Notes: a model not told the origin generated them from the sequence alone. A stretch of 42,385 bases of DNA from a bacterium (GCA_027484025.1 JAIXTI010000043.1:1-42385), one strand, 5' to 3'; numbered from the stretch's first letter, positions 23,419 through 34,136 are shown. Translations and numbers: made by a program.

Positions 23419-25749
23419 CTACTGCTTCACGCGCACCACGCGCAGCTTCTTGTCGGCGACGATCTCCGCTTCCGTGAACGGCAGCTTGATCATCTCCCCT
23501 TTGCTGTAGAGGCGCGTGAGATCGCCTCCATGCTCGGTGTTCGGATCTTCGTGCTGCGAGTAGGTCAGTATGCCGCGCGGATCCACCGTCCCATCAGCCT
23601 TCCAGCCGACCACCTGGATGTAGCTGTTGCCGTGAATGATCGGTGAGTAGCCGCCGGGCTTGAGTTCGGTGGTGATGACACTCCACATCCCCGTGCCGCC
23701 GGCCCCGCCGGGAATGGGGATACGCTCGTTGTTGCGCATCTCGTACTGCACGCTGCCGAGGGTCGCATCGGGGGCCACGCCCGCTTGGGTGAGACGCAGC
23801 TGTGCCTGCGCGAGGGCGCGCCGCAGTCCTTCCTTCACGGCGGGGTTGTCGGTCGCGAGTCCGCGCGGCGTGTGGGCGGCGTCGGCCGCGTCGAACGGCA
23901 CCGTCCAGGCGTTCGGCACGCGCGCCGCGAAGTTCCAGAACTCGCGCCAGACCTGCGCGCCGCGACTGTCGATCGTTTCTTTGCGATCCCACGCCGCGAG
24001 CGCATTGCACGACGCCGTCAGGACTACGCTGCCGTTCGGCGTCGTGACCGGCGCGATCGGCGCGGCGCACAGTGCCAGCACATCGTTCAGCAGCAGCTCT
24101 GCCCCATAGTTGCGATGGCTGTACAGCATGGCCTGCAGCTGATCGGCACTCACCTTCTTGCCGTTGGCGGTGGCTTCGGCGATGAACTGCAGCCCGGCGC
24201 GCGTACGCAGGCTGCGCACTGTGCGCTCGCCGCCGATGATCGGCGAGAAGCCCTCGAGCGGCGCCGCCGGATTGGTGAGCCAGTAGCTGTCGTTCGCGTT
24301 CGACACGACATCGGTGCGGCGCAGTCGCGGCATCGCACTCGGCGGCATCGCGCCGGCCACCGCGCTCGCCTTGTCCTGCTTCCATTCGCAGGCAGGGTCG
24401 GCGCCGTTCAGGATGATGATGGCGGCCGGAATGCCGCGCGCCTGTACGCGACAGGCGGTGAGCATTGCGGCATCGATATTGGGCACCACGCTCACGTCGG
24501 CGTAGTACGCCGTGCCCTCGCGATCGGCTGCGATGGTATTGGTGAACGACACGCCGCCCAGGCTGATGGCGGCGTCCACATCCGCGATCGTCCGCGCACG
24601 CCCGAGCGCGTCATACGTCGCGGCCGCACGATCATTGGCCAGATTGGCATCGCGAATGGCAAACGCGCGCGTCGCTGTCCACGGCAACTGCTCCGACATC
24701 ACGACGGGTCCGTAGTGCGACATCCACACGGTTCGCGATTCCGTCGACGCTGTTCCATTGGCGCTCTTGAGCGGTACGGTGACGGTCACACGCTGCATCG
24801 CGCGCCAGTCATTGCCGTACTTGTAGCGGGTCGGGTCGTTGGGATCGAGGTCGAGCGCGTAGAACGTGGAACGCGTGCCCGTGGAGACGGTGTGTGTCCA
24901 CGCGATGTCCTTGTTGAAGCCGATGACCACTGCGTTACTGCTGTAGAGACTCACGCCCATCACATCGAGCTGGCCCGGAATGGTGGTGTGAATGAGGTGA
25001 AAGCGGGACGACCCCTGCCACGGGTAGTGCGGGTTGCCCAGCAACAAGCCGCGCCCGGTAGACGTCACGTCTTTGCCCATCGCGACAGCGTTGCTGCCAA
25101 TGCCTTCGGGTGCATCGAAGTCGGTCTGCACGGCGGCGGCGTCATCAGAACCTGCCGCCTTGCGGTCATTGGGCGGTGTGGCTGCCGCCATTTCCTTCAT
25201 GAAGCGTCCCACGCCGTAGCGAATGCCGATGCTCATGTTGAGACGGATCACGTCGTCTACAGAGACGGGACGCACCCACGCGGCGCCCTTGCAACTCGGC
25301 GACAGGTCAGCGGCGTGGTCCTTGAGATAGCGGTTATAGCCCGCCACATAGCCGGCGGTCGATCGATTCGCCGACGCGCTCTGCGTGGCCGCGAACGCTT
25401 TCACGGCAGCATCGGTGAGCAGCGCGCGGTGAAAGACATCGCTGTCGCGATTGCTGCTGTCTGCGCCGAAAGTCTGTGACAGCTCGCCGCGTACCATCAC
25501 GATGTCACGCGCAATCGTGCAGGCGGCGTCGGTCATGGTGGCATACGCGAAGCCGAATCCGAGGCTGCCCACGTCGTTGGCTTTGACGTGGGGGATGCCG
25601 TAGCTGGTCCAGCGGATCGTGGCGTCGTACGCGGGCGTTGATCGCGCGGCCGTTGATTTGCCGGCGGGCCGTGTAGCGGTCGCCGATTGCGCGGCGAGCG
25701 TTGAACCGGCGCAGAGCAGGAGGGTCGTGACAGCGGGAAACAGGCGCAT
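23419..25749 (-). CDS. Penicillin acylase family protein (Ntn hydrolase, possible AHL acylase)
   Basis: 776 aa from ATG 25749, giving a signal peptide ending A-L-A-A-Q-S near residue 21; a start at 25839 adds 30 residues that do not fit. The autocatalytic Ser is at position 219 in E-G-I-G-S219-N-A-V-A, matching the start of the beta chain in penicillin and acyl-homoserine-lactone acylases. Nearby R-G-L-L-L-G-N-P-H-Y-P and later W-T-H-T-V-S complete the family pattern. The alpha chain begins at I-R-W-T-S-Y-G-I-P-H-V. Length and pattern fit PvdQ/QuiP-like periplasmic acylases that hydrolyse amides such as AHLs or acylated peptides; the substrate is unknown. Convergent with the subtilase. Confidence 0.88.
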   Translation of the reverse strand: MRLFPAVTTLLLCAGSTLAAQSATATRPAGKSTAARSTPAYDATIRWTSYGIPHVKANDVGSLGFGFAYATMTDAACTIARDIVMVRGELSQTFGADSSNRDSDVFHRALLTDAAVKAFAATQSASANRSTAGYVAGYNRYLKDHAADLSPSCKGAAWVRPVSVDDVIRLNMSIGIRYGVGRFMKEMAAATPPNDRKAAGSDDAAAVQTDFDAPEGIGSNAVAMGKDVTSTGRGLLLGNPHYPWQGSSRFHLIHTTIPGQLDVMGVSLYSSNAVVIGFNKDIAWTHTVSTGTRSTFYALDLDPNDPTRYKYGNDWRAMQRVTVTVPLKSANGTASTESRTVWMSHYGPVVMSEQLPWTATRAFAIRDANLANDRAAATYDALGRARTIADVDAAISLGGVSFTNTIAADREGTAYYADVSVVPNIDAAMLTACRVQARGIPAAIIILNGADPACEWKQDKASAVAGAMPPSAMPRLRRTDVVSNANDSYWLTNPAAPLEGFSPIIGGERTVRSLRTRAGLQFIAEATANGKKVSADQLQAMLYSHRNYGAELLLNDVLALCAAPIAPVTTPNGSVVLTASCNALAAWDRKETIDSRGAQVWREFWNFAARVPNAWTVPFDAADAAHTPRGLATDNPAVKEGLRRALAQAQLRLTQAGVAPDATLGSVQYEMRNNERIPIPGGAGGTGMWSVITTELKPGGYSPIIHGNSYIQVVGWKADGTVDPRGILTYSQHEDPNTEHGGDLTRLYSKGEMIKLPFTEAEIVADKKLRVVRVKQ

Positions 25750-25852
25750 GAATGGGCCGGGAGAGAGTCGGCGGTGTGAACGACAGGGTCGCGGTGCTTT
25801 CACAATCTGCGATCGGACACCGCCTTCCGACAGCACCATGAAGGTGGGCCAA

Positions 25853-25890
25853 AAAACGCGCCAGCCCCGTTGCCAGGGCTGGCGCGTTTT
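25853..25890 (-). terminator. Strong intrinsic terminator of the DUF3332 gene
   Basis: A perfect 15-bp stem (25853-25867 with 25876-25890) and 8-base loop follows the gene by 24 bases. Read on the minus strand it ends in a T-rich stretch (TTTTTT at 25851-25856). Both arms end in A/T runs, so it may also act on the opposite strand. Confidence 0.8.
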
Positions 25891-25914
25891 GAGACGAATC
25901 GTTGCCGTGAACGA

Positions 25915-26490
25915 CTAGCGCACGGCCGTCTCTGCCACCGCCGCGATCTCGGCATCGGTCAGCGTACGACGCGTGCCGTTCGAGCTGGCGATCGTCATCG
26001 CCCCCGCTTCATCGACGGTGAGCGTCTTCGATTCCTTCCGGCCATCGGCGAACACGGTCTCCGACGTCACGACCGTTGCCCCCGTCGCCTGATGCAGCGT
26101 CGTGCGGCTCTTGAACCGGCCGTCGACCTTCTCTTCCAGTACCATCGTGCGGCCGGTCGCCAGCTGCGTCATCGTCTGCGTGATGGTGGTGTTGCCGCGC
26201 GTCAGCGTCTTCACCTTCGTGTCGGGTCCCGACGCCACGCTGCTCTTGCCCGTCCAGAACTCCTGCGAGTTCAGGATGACCACGTCGATCAACCCCGCCA
26301 CGCTGTACACCGGCACGAGCAGCGCCGTCGCCACGAATACCAGCTCACGGACCCACTTGTCCGAGGACACACCCTTGTTCCAGTTGTACATCTTCCGCGT
26401 CAGCGGGAAACTGCCGAAGCAACCAGACGTTGCTACGGTGGACATCGCGAGGGCCGCAAGGACTGCACGACGGACGGGCGCTTTGCGCAT
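25915..26490 (-). CDS. DUF3332 lipoprotein
   Basis: 191 aa from ATG 26490, chosen because a GGAG site lies 9 bases upstream; ATG 26499 abuts the same site. The signal peptide ends S-G-C with lipobox V-A-T-S-G-C, then comes F-G-S-F-P-L-T-R-K-M-Y-N-W-N-K-G, the hallmark of DUF3332. Two hydrophobic segments follow (E-L-V-F-V-A-T-A-L-L-V-P-V-Y and A-G-L-I-D-V-V-I-L-N-S-Q-E-F-W-T-G), then a soluble C-terminal domain with many Thr and Lys residues. Role in the envelope is unknown. Single gene with its own terminator. Confidence 0.85.
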   Translation of the reverse strand: MRKAPVRRAVLAALAMSTVATSGCFGSFPLTRKMYNWNKGVSSDKWVRELVFVATALLVPVYSVAGLIDVVILNSQEFWTGKSSVASGPDTKVKTLTRGNTTITQTMTQLATGRTMVLEEKVDGRFKSRTTLHQATGATVVTSETVFADGRKESKTLTVDEAGAMTIASSNGTRRTLTDAEIAAVAETAVR

Positions 26491-26753
26491 GTGTGTCATC
26501 TCCAGAGGGTTGTGACTCGCCACGAGGTAACGAGCTTGGGTGTTGGCAATAGTCGTGCACGCGTTACGCCGAGTCAATGCTGCAGGTACCAATGGTTCAG
26601 CTACGACGATGGGTACATCGCGCCGGATATCGTGGCGACCTGATGCATTACGCGGGGCAACTCGGTTGTCCTCGGCACCGATGTTGCCACATGCGTGAGA
26701 TGGTGCCGCGGCGACGGTCGAACGGCCTTTACCCTCTCGTCCGTGTGCCTCGC

Positions 26754-27191
26754 ATGACACCGCTCGCCGTGCCGATCACGATGCAACTCGCGTGGCTCTT
26801 CACCCTCGCGATTCCGGTCGCCTGTGTGGCGTGGACGGTGACGCATGAGGAGGTCTTTCGCGAACCGCGCGAGTACTGCGCGGAACGGAGCCGGTCGGCG
26901 CATTCACTCGTGCAGCGAAAGTTCTACTACCTGTTCACCTGCGAGTACTGCTTCAGTCACTACGTCGCGCTCGCGGCGCTCTGGCTCACGCACTTCCGCT
27001 TGCTGATCGACGGGTGGGGTGGCTATCTGCTGGCGTGGTTCGCGCTGGTCTGGATCGTGAACCAGTACATCGGTATCCATGGCCGGCTGCGCGTGTCGAT
27101 CAAGGCCGAAAGCACGGAGATCAAGATCATGGAAGAGCAGATGCGCGACGGTAGCTCGGGCGAAACACCGCCGGGGCGTCCGCCGACGTGA
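26754..27191 (+). CDS. Conserved-looking integral membrane protein
   Basis: 145 aa from ATG 26754, where the first transmembrane segment begins; the frame is open to 26577 but the upstream residues are Arg-rich and unlike a protein start. Three hydrophobic helices can be seen near residues 7-28, 71-80 and 93-110. Between them lies F-R-E-P-R-E-Y-C-A-E-R-S and F-T-C-E-Y-C-F-S-H-Y, with a Cys-x-x-Cys pair. The soluble tail is charged and ends in Gly/Pro. I do not recognise the family. Convergent with the SDR fragment. Confidence 0.65.
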   Translation: MTPLAVPITMQLAWLFTLAIPVACVAWTVTHEEVFREPREYCAERSRSAHSLVQRKFYYLFTCEYCFSHYVALAALWLTHFRLLIDGWGGYLLAWFALVWIVNQYIGIHGRLRVSIKAESTEIKIMEEQMRDGSSGETPPGRPPT

Positions 27192-27205
27192 GCGCGCCGA
27201 CGGCT

Positions 27206-27276
27206 ACTCCACCGCTGCGCGCACGATGGCGTTGAACCAGCGATCGGGGAGCAACTTGCGAAGCGTGAGCAGCTGT
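27206..27276 (-). pseudogene. C-terminal fragment of the SDR gene, cut off by IS110
   Basis: Read on the minus strand in one frame this gives Q-L-L-T-L-R-K-L-L-P-D-R-W-F-N-A-I-V-R-A-A-V-E and a TAG stop. The sequence is a typical short-chain dehydrogenase C-terminus and continues the SDR gene at 28459-29193 when the element between is removed. The exact number of codons lost or kept at the junction is not certain. Confidence 0.75.
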
Positions 27277-27284
27277 CTTGAAAA

Positions 27285-28458
<1,174 letters not shown>

Positions 28459-29193
28459 CGCATTGGCGGAGTAGCGAAGGCGAGTGGAGCCGTCGGTCGC
28501 GGCGCGATAGATGACTCGCGCCACCAACGTCCCATCCGGCGCCTCGGCCCCGGCGCGCTGCATCTTGGCCATCGTGCGCGTGACGTAGCGGTCGTACATG
28601 CTCAGGTCGGGACGGGAGACGACGTCCATCGAGCGATCGTAGAAGTCCGTCTTGATCGGGCCGGGTTCGATGATCTTCACGCGGACCCCGAACTGACGCA
28701 GCTCGTGCTGCAGCGATTCCGTGAAGCCCTCAACCGCCCACTTGGTCGCGTGGTACACGCTGTACAGGGGGAAGGTGATACGGCCGCCCATCGACGCGAC
28801 GTTGATGAGGACGCCGCTTCGTTGCGCCCGCAGCAGCGGCAGCATCGCCCGCGTGACATGCATAACGCCATACACGTTGGTTTCGATCTGTCGTGCGACC
28901 TGTGCGTGCTCGGTGGCTTCGAAGGGGCCGACCAGACCATAGCCGGCATTGTTCACGACCACATCAATGCGACCGAACCGCGCGACGGCGTTGTCACGGG
29001 CGAGGGCGATGCTGTCGGGGTCGGTCACGTCGAGACGTTGCACCAGCATGCGTTCGCCGTCGACTGCCCAGTCGGCCGCCTTCTCGGGGGTGCGCATGGT
29101 GGCGACGACGTTCCAGCCGTTCGCGTGAAAGAGTTTGGCGGTATCCCGACCGATGCCGGTGGACGCGCCCGTGATGAGAACCGTGTTGGGCAT
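28459..29193 (-). pseudogene. Short-chain dehydrogenase/reductase, N-terminal 245 codons, interrupted by IS110
   Basis: Starts at ATG 29193, one base after the TetR stop. The Rossmann cofactor motif T-G-A-S-T-G-I-G is at residues 8-15, followed by N-N-A-G, the catalytic Ser in N-V-A-S-M-G-G and Y-S-V-Y-H-A-T-K, so the active site is complete. The reading frame runs into the IS110 element after S-A-N-A-T and stops at 28417, with 14 foreign codons. The missing end is at 27206-27276. Loss of the last ~25 residues probably inactivates the oxidoreductase or its dimer contacts. It was the second gene of a TetR-SDR operon. Confidence 0.85.
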
Positions 29194-29194
29194 A

Positions 29195-29893
29195 TCAGGA
29201 GGAAGCAGAGAGTGATGACGGCGAAGCGAGGGCGCCGGCCAACAGCGCCGCGATACCAATGCGCACTTCGCGCGGGAAATCGATTTGGAACGGTGCCAAT
29301 TCGGGGTGCGCGGCAAACGCCGACATCACGACGGGCGACGGATGCGCCATCACCTGCAGCCCCACCAGCAGCGCGCGACAACGCAGGAGCACGCCAATTC
29401 CGGCCCCGGTTGGCAACGCCTCGAGGGCGGACTCGAGCAGGGCGCCCGTGCGCGCGGTGCGCACCAGCGTGGTGCGCTTGAAGGCGACGGCGGTTTCGAA
29501 CGGGATGTTCTGTTCGAGCACGCTTTCGAGAATCGCCAGCAAGCGGGTGAGATCGGGTCGCGCGAGAAACGCGTCGGCCAGCATCGCTCCCACATCGGCG
29601 AGCGTGCGCGGCCGCCGCACCGCCAGCCAACCATCGACGTCGTCGTACCACTCCTGCATCAGCGCATCGAGCAGCGCGAGAAAGAGCTCTTCCTTGGTCT
29701 GGAAGTAGAGGTACAGCGTGCCCTTGGTCAGCCCCACATCGGCCGCGATCGACGCCATGGTGAGCTCGGCGAACGGGGTTTCACGCGAGCGCTGCCGCGC
29801 GGCGTCGAGAATGACCGCACGGCGGTCCGCTTTGGCGAGCGGTGTCCGGGCGCGAGCCTTGGGTGGAGCAGGGGTTGGCTTGGGGCGACGCAT
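29195..29893 (-). CDS. TetR/AcrR-family repressor
   Basis: 232 aa. Helix-turn-helix at residues 30-70: R-A-V-I-L-D-A-A-R-Q, M-A-S-I-A-A-D-V-G-L-T-K-G-T-L-Y-L-Y-F-Q-T-K-E-E-L-F. The remaining ~160 residues form the usual helical ligand and dimer domain. The basic, Pro/Ala-rich first 25 residues are an unstructured tail. The gene directly precedes the SDR gene (one-base gap), so it probably controls that gene and itself through the dyads at 29917-29951. Its likely ligand is a substrate of the dehydrogenase. Confidence 0.92.
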   Translation of the reverse strand: MRRPKPTPAPPKARARTPLAKADRRAVILDAARQRSRETPFAELTMASIAADVGLTKGTLYLYFQTKEELFLALLDALMQEWYDDVDGWLAVRRPRTLADVGAMLADAFLARPDLTRLLAILESVLEQNIPFETAVAFKRTTLVRTARTGALLESALEALPTGAGIGVLLRCRALLVGLQVMAHPSPVVMSAFAAHPELAPFQIDFPREVRIGIAALLAGALASPSSLSASS

Positions 29894-29916
29894 ACGGGAG
29901 CTGAGAACGGTGTAAA

Positions 29917-29951
29917 TGACCTGTGGTCAGATATTAACTGACCGTGGGTTA
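29917..29951 (-). promoter_or_regulatory. Two tandem TetR-type dyads
   Basis: TGACCTGTGGTCA (29917-29929) is a perfect 5-bp dyad with a 3-base centre; TGACCGTGGGTTA (29939-29951) repeats it with one mismatch. Starts are 22 bases apart, 24 bases before the TetR gene. A weak minus-strand promoter fits here: TTGCAA at 29953-29958 and TAATAT at 29932-29937, 15 bases apart, so the dyads would cover it. Confidence 0.5.
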
Positions 29952-30026
29952 TTTGCAAGTCCTGGCGCTCGTCTCCATTCACCGACCCAACCAGTCGGTT
30001 CGCCGATTCGCTGACACTACCACGGA

Positions 30027-32282
30027 ATGCGGGCCCGTATGCTCCCGCACATGTCACACTCACCATCTCTCGTCGACGGGCGCCGCCCGGTGTTGCCGCC
30101 CCGTGTCGTGGTCGCGATGTTGCTGCTGGTCGCCTGCCTCTGGCCGCTAGCCACTGCCGAGGGGCAGGAGGCCGCGGGGTCGCTGGTGCGCGGACAGGTA
30201 CAGCTTGCTAACGGGAATGCCGCGCCGCCCACGACGATCTCGCTGCTGGATACGCAGGAACAGACTACCACGGACAGCCTTGGGCGCTTTGCGCTGCGCA
30301 CAATGCATAAGGGCGTGGCCACCCTGGTCGCGCGTCGGGTGGGCTTTGTTCCGGCCACCGTGGATATCGATATCCCCTGCGACACGGCCCTGCGTCTGAC
30401 GCTCGTGCCCATGCCACCGTCGCTCACGGCGATGACGGTGGTGGCGGCCGGTGAATACACGCTCGGCTCGGGGCGCACGGCGTCGCTCACGCCACTCGAG
30501 GTGGCGCAGACGCCGGGCGCGGCCGCCAATGTCGCGAAGGCGCTGCAAACGTTGCCGGGGCCGCAGAACGTCGACGAGGGGAGCGGACTCTTCGTGCGCG
30601 GCGGGGACGTCACCGAAACCCGCGTACTGCTGGACGATGCGTGGCTGCTGTCGCCGGCGCGATTTGACAATCCAGTGGGCCACGTCACGGCAACGGTCAA
30701 CCCTTTCCTGCTCGACCGGACCATCTTTTCCGCGGGCGGCTTTGGCGCGCAGTACGGCAACGCGCTCTCGGGCATGGTGCGCATGGAAACCGCGGGACGG
30801 CCGCTCACGTCGACCGGCAACGCGACCGCTTCGATTGGCGGCGCCGGTATCGCGGCGGCGCTGGCACCGCATCGACGCATTGGCGTCCGCGCCAATGCCA
30901 ACATCCGGGCCCTGGCGCCGCTCATTGCGGTGTTTGGCGAGTCGCAACCGTTTGCGCCGCCGCCGGAAGGTGGCGACGTGAGCGGCACCGTCGAGTGGCA
31001 AAGTGGCAAGGCGGGCCGAATTCGTCTGTTCGGATTGCGCGATGCGTCCCGCTTTGGTGTCGGCAACGCCGGCGTTCAAACCGGTGCCGCGTACGAGGCC
31101 ACGACAAACCAGCATATGCTCGTGCTTTCGTGGCGCGATAGCGCCACCGCGTGGCGGCCGGCATTGACGCTCGCCCGTTCCGGCGTGCATCGCGACGAAT
31201 CGGTGCAAACACTGCGCCTCGGCACGCAGCTCGGGGTCACGCATGCGGTGGCGGCACTTGGCTGGCAACCCGATGGCCCACTTCATCTGCGTATTGGTGG
31301 CGACCTCGAACGGCTCGACGCGCAGTACACCGGCGCCATGAACGATTCCAGTGACGTCGAGCGCGATGGCGCGGTCCGCGAACTCTTTGATGCCCGCAGC
31401 CGCAGTGATCGGATTGGCGCGTTTGCCGAAGCCACCTTCCAACATCACTCGGGGCTGCGGATCATCAGCGGCGTGCGCACCGATCGCGCCACCATTACGG
31501 CCACGCGTACCATCGATCCGCGACTCTCCGTGATGTGGCAACGCGGGAGCGTCGGGGTTACGGGCGCCTTGGGTGTGCTGCATCAAGTGGCGGAGCCGAC
31601 GTTCTATCGCCCCACTGAAACAGGTTCGCGCTTTGCCCCCATGCGCGTTCGCGAATCCATTCTGGGCGTGCAGTGGGGCAGCGACAGCGCGGGGCTTCGC
31701 CTGGAGTTCTACGACAAGGCGTACGCCAATCTGTGGCAGTTCACGCGCAACAACGGCGTCGCCGGGAATGCGCGCGGCCACGCGCGTGGTGCCGATCTGT
31801 TTCTCCGGGCCCGACTCAACGCCAACACACGCAGCCGCGTGGCGTGGAGCATCGTGCGTTCACGTCGAGACGATCCGGATACCGGCATCGATGCCCCGGC
31901 GATTGGTGATGTCCGGCACTCCGTCAGCTGGATTACCGATCGGGTGTACGGGCAGCTCACCATAAGCACCGCGCTTCGCTACGCCACGGGTCGCCCCTTT
32001 ACCGACATCATCGGCGCGCAGCGCGTGGCCGATGTGGCACTCCCCGTGTTCGGCGCTCCCAATGGCGCGCGACTCCCTGCCTACTGGCGCAGCGACATCT
32101 CCGCCAGCTGGTACCGACCCATAGGCGGTGGACGCGCCATGGTGCTCTGGGGTGATCTGTCCAACCTCTTCAACCGCGGCAACGTCATGCGTTATCGGTG
32201 GGACGCCGACTATCGCGAACGTCTGCCAGTTCGTGCTCCCTTCAACCGAGCTCTTTATGCCGGCGCTACGCTTCTCTACTAA
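30027..32282 (+). CDS. TonB-dependent outer-membrane receptor with carboxypeptidase-regulatory-like N-domain
   Basis: 751 aa from ATG 30027; ATG 30039 and 30051 are also possible and none has a clear ribosome site. The signal region ends near A-E-G-Q. Residues 53-130 are a carboxypeptidase-regulatory-like Ig domain (R-G-Q-V-Q-L-A-N-G-N, T-D-S-L-G-R-F-A-L). The plug follows (L-Q-T-L-P-G-P-Q-N-V-D-E-G-S-G-L-F-V-R-G-G-D), including G-F-G-A-Q-Y-G-N-A-L-S-G-M-V. The rest is a beta barrel ending in an aromatic residue (L-L-Y). It probably takes up an unknown nutrient or signal molecule. Overlaps the TPR gene and belongs to a four-gene unit with a LytS-LytTR pair. Confidence 0.88.
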   Translation: MRARMLPHMSHSPSLVDGRRPVLPPRVVVAMLLLVACLWPLATAEGQEAAGSLVRGQVQLANGNAAPPTTISLLDTQEQTTTDSLGRFALRTMHKGVATLVARRVGFVPATVDIDIPCDTALRLTLVPMPPSLTAMTVVAAGEYTLGSGRTASLTPLEVAQTPGAAANVAKALQTLPGPQNVDEGSGLFVRGGDVTETRVLLDDAWLLSPARFDNPVGHVTATVNPFLLDRTIFSAGGFGAQYGNALSGMVRMETAGRPLTSTGNATASIGGAGIAAALAPHRRIGVRANANIRALAPLIAVFGESQPFAPPPEGGDVSGTVEWQSGKAGRIRLFGLRDASRFGVGNAGVQTGAAYEATTNQHMLVLSWRDSATAWRPALTLARSGVHRDESVQTLRLGTQLGVTHAVAALGWQPDGPLHLRIGGDLERLDAQYTGAMNDSSDVERDGAVRELFDARSRSDRIGAFAEATFQHHSGLRIISGVRTDRATITATRTIDPRLSVMWQRGSVGVTGALGVLHQVAEPTFYRPTETGSRFAPMRVRESILGVQWGSDSAGLRLEFYDKAYANLWQFTRNNGVAGNARGHARGADLFLRARLNANTRSRVAWSIVRSRRDDPDTGIDAPAIGDVRHSVSWITDRVYGQLTISTALRYATGRPFTDIIGAQRVADVALPVFGAPNGARLPAYWRSDISASWYRPIGGGRAMVLWGDLSNLFNRGNVMRYRWDADYRERLPVRAPFNRALYAGATLLY

Positions 32283-33072
32283 GCGGGTCTCACGTGTGTT
32301 CTGCGGCACTATGCTCCTGGCATGTGCCACCATCCAACCGCTGTCCGCGCAATCGACGGCCGCCCCATTGACCGGTGCCGCGCGATGGGCCGACAGTGCG
32401 CAGGCGGGAATCGACCGCGCGGTCCTCGCTGGCGACACGGAGGGGTTGGTCAAAGTCGGCGCGATGATCGATCGCGCCTTGGGCGCTTTCCCCAATGATC
32501 CGCTCCTTTTGCATTATCGCGCGTACGGCTTGTATCGTGAAACCATGGCCCGCGACGATGACAGTGAGGTTTCAGAGGCGACCGAGCAGAAGCTGAAGCA
32601 GGCCGTTGCCCTGCTCGAGCGCTCTGCCGCGCTGCGTCCGTTGCCGGAAACTCAGGCGCTGCTGTCGTCGTGTCTGGGTGTACTGGCCAGCACGGGCATG
32701 ATCAACGGCATGCGATATGGCAGCGCCGCGAGCGATGCTGGCGATGCCGCCCGCGCGCTCGGGCCGACGAATCCTCGAGTCGCCCTGCTGGCGGGAATAG
32801 CCGCATGGTTCACCCCCGCCATGTGGGGCGGTGGCAAGGACAAAGGCTATGCGTTGGTACAGCAGGCTATTGCCGGCTTTGCCAAAGATCGTCCGGTGCG
32901 CCCGTTGCCGTCGTGGGGTGCGGCCGAGGCGTATGCGTGGCTCGGGCAAATGGAAAAGGATCGCGGGAACGTGAGTGCGGCACGCACGGCCTACGACCGC
33001 GCGCTGGCGATCGCGCCGGATTACCGCTGGGTGCGTGAGCAGCTTCGGCCGGCACTCGGCGTCGCGCGATGA
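32257..33072 (+). CDS. Exported tetratricopeptide-repeat-type protein
   Basis: 271 aa from ATG 32257, which gives a signal sequence (R-V-F-C-G-T-M-L-L-A-C-A-T) ending near L-S-A-Q and overlaps the receptor's stop by 26 bases. Ala-rich paired helices with TPR spacing run through the mature part: for example A-L-L-E-R-S-A-A-L-R-P and A-A-R-T-A-Y-D-R-A-L-A-I-A-P-D-Y-R-W-V. Likely a periplasmic scaffold working with the receptor or the kinase. It overlaps the next gene as ATGA. Confidence 0.78.
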   Translation: MPALRFSTKRVSRVFCGTMLLACATIQPLSAQSTAAPLTGAARWADSAQAGIDRAVLAGDTEGLVKVGAMIDRALGAFPNDPLLLHYRAYGLYRETMARDDDSEVSEATEQKLKQAVALLERSAALRPLPETQALLSSCLGVLASTGMINGMRYGSAASDAGDAARALGPTNPRVALLAGIAAWFTPAMWGGGKDKGYALVQQAIAGFAKDRPVRPLPSWGAAEAYAWLGQMEKDRGNVSAARTAYDRALAIAPDYRWVREQLRPALGVAR

Positions 33073-34136
33073 CCTCCCCCCGTCCGTGGACTGCCTGGTT
33101 GCGACGGCTCGCGTGGTATACGGCCGCGTGGTCGCCGTTGGTGCTGGCGTATGCCGTGCTCATCGGGGCGTCGCAAGGCGAGACAGCCAGCGCCGCGATC
33201 AACGCGGCGCTGACCACCGTGATCTGGGCCGCCGTACTCGGGCTCGGTGTCATCTGGCTTGCGCAGCGATGGACGTGGCCAGTCCGACCAGACCTGCGAT
33301 TCTTTCTGGTCCACGGCGGCATGGCACTTCTGTACGCTGGACTCTGGGACGCGTTCATTCTCGTTGGTATCCGACAGAGCATGAACAGCTGGGAGCGTGT
33401 TGGCGAGGAGGTCGCCATATGGATCCATTGGCAGACCTTTGAAGGCGTCCTGATCTACGCCGCGCTCTGCGGGGTGACCTGGGCTCGGCAGTCGGCGGCG
33501 CGGGGACGTGCGCAGGAGTCGCGTGTTGCGCACATCGAAGCCGAGCGTGCGCGCGCCGAGCTCGAAGCGTTGCGTGGTCGTCTCGATCCGCACTTTCTGT
33601 TCAACACGCTGCACTCCGTGACGGTGCTCATCCAGCATGACCCCGTTGCCGCCGCACAGGCAGTCGAACGACTCAGCGCGTTGCTGCGCTACGTGCTGGA
33701 TGCGCGACAGGGCGGTCGGGAAGAGGTCCTGCTCGCAGACGAAGTCGCCTTTACCGATGCCTATCTCGCCCTGGAATCACTGCGGCTCGGGGATCGCCTG
33801 CGCGTCGATCGTGACATTTCGGCGGAGGCGCTTCGTCATCGCGTGCCCAGCTTCGTGGTGCAGTCGCTGGTGGAGAACGCCATCAAGCACAGCATCGCGC
33901 CGCGGGCAGCGGGCGGAGTGGTGCGACTACGCGGCCACGTGACGGGGGCGCAATTGGTTCTTGAGGTCAGCGATGATGGTCCGGGGCAGCCCGCGTCAGA
34001 CGCGACGCACGGCAAGGGGGTTGGGCTCTCAGCGCTGCGGCAGCGCATGGCCGTCCTGTACGGAGATGCTGCGCGAGTCGATGTGCGCGCGGTCCCCGGC
34101 GACGGCTTTGGCGTATGGGTGCATCTGCCCATATGA
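33069..34136 (+). CDS. LytS/YehU-type sensor histidine kinase
   Basis: 355 aa. Four hydrophobic segments lie within residues 14-135, with no large extracytoplasmic loop, so the signal is probably sensed in the membrane. A coiled stretch leads to the kinase core: H175 in L-D-P-H-F-L-F-N-T-L-H-S, N-box V-E-N-A-I-K-H-S and G-box S-D-D-G-P-G. It should phosphorylate the LytTR regulator that follows with an ATGA overlap. Confidence 0.92.
   Translation: MTSPRPWTAWLRRLAWYTAAWSPLVLAYAVLIGASQGETASAAINAALTTVIWAAVLGLGVIWLAQRWTWPVRPDLRFFLVHGGMALLYAGLWDAFILVGIRQSMNSWERVGEEVAIWIHWQTFEGVLIYAALCGVTWARQSAARGRAQESRVAHIEAERARAELEALRGRLDPHFLFNTLHSVTVLIQHDPVAAAQAVERLSALLRYVLDARQGGREEVLLADEVAFTDAYLALESLRLGDRLRVDRDISAEALRHRVPSFVVQSLVENAIKHSIAPRAAGGVVRLRGHVTGAQLVLEVSDDGPGQPASDATHGKGVGLSALRQRMAVLYGDAARVDVRAVPGDGFGVWVHLPI

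Noticed and set aside
23785..25479. 564-aa open frame antisense to the penicillin acylase
   Set aside because: Same shadow pattern; the acylase has signal peptide and nucleophile motif.
30147..31781. 544-aa open frame antisense to the TonB receptor
   Set aside because: Arg/Ala/His-rich shadow frame; plug and barrel motifs on the plus strand are unmistakable.
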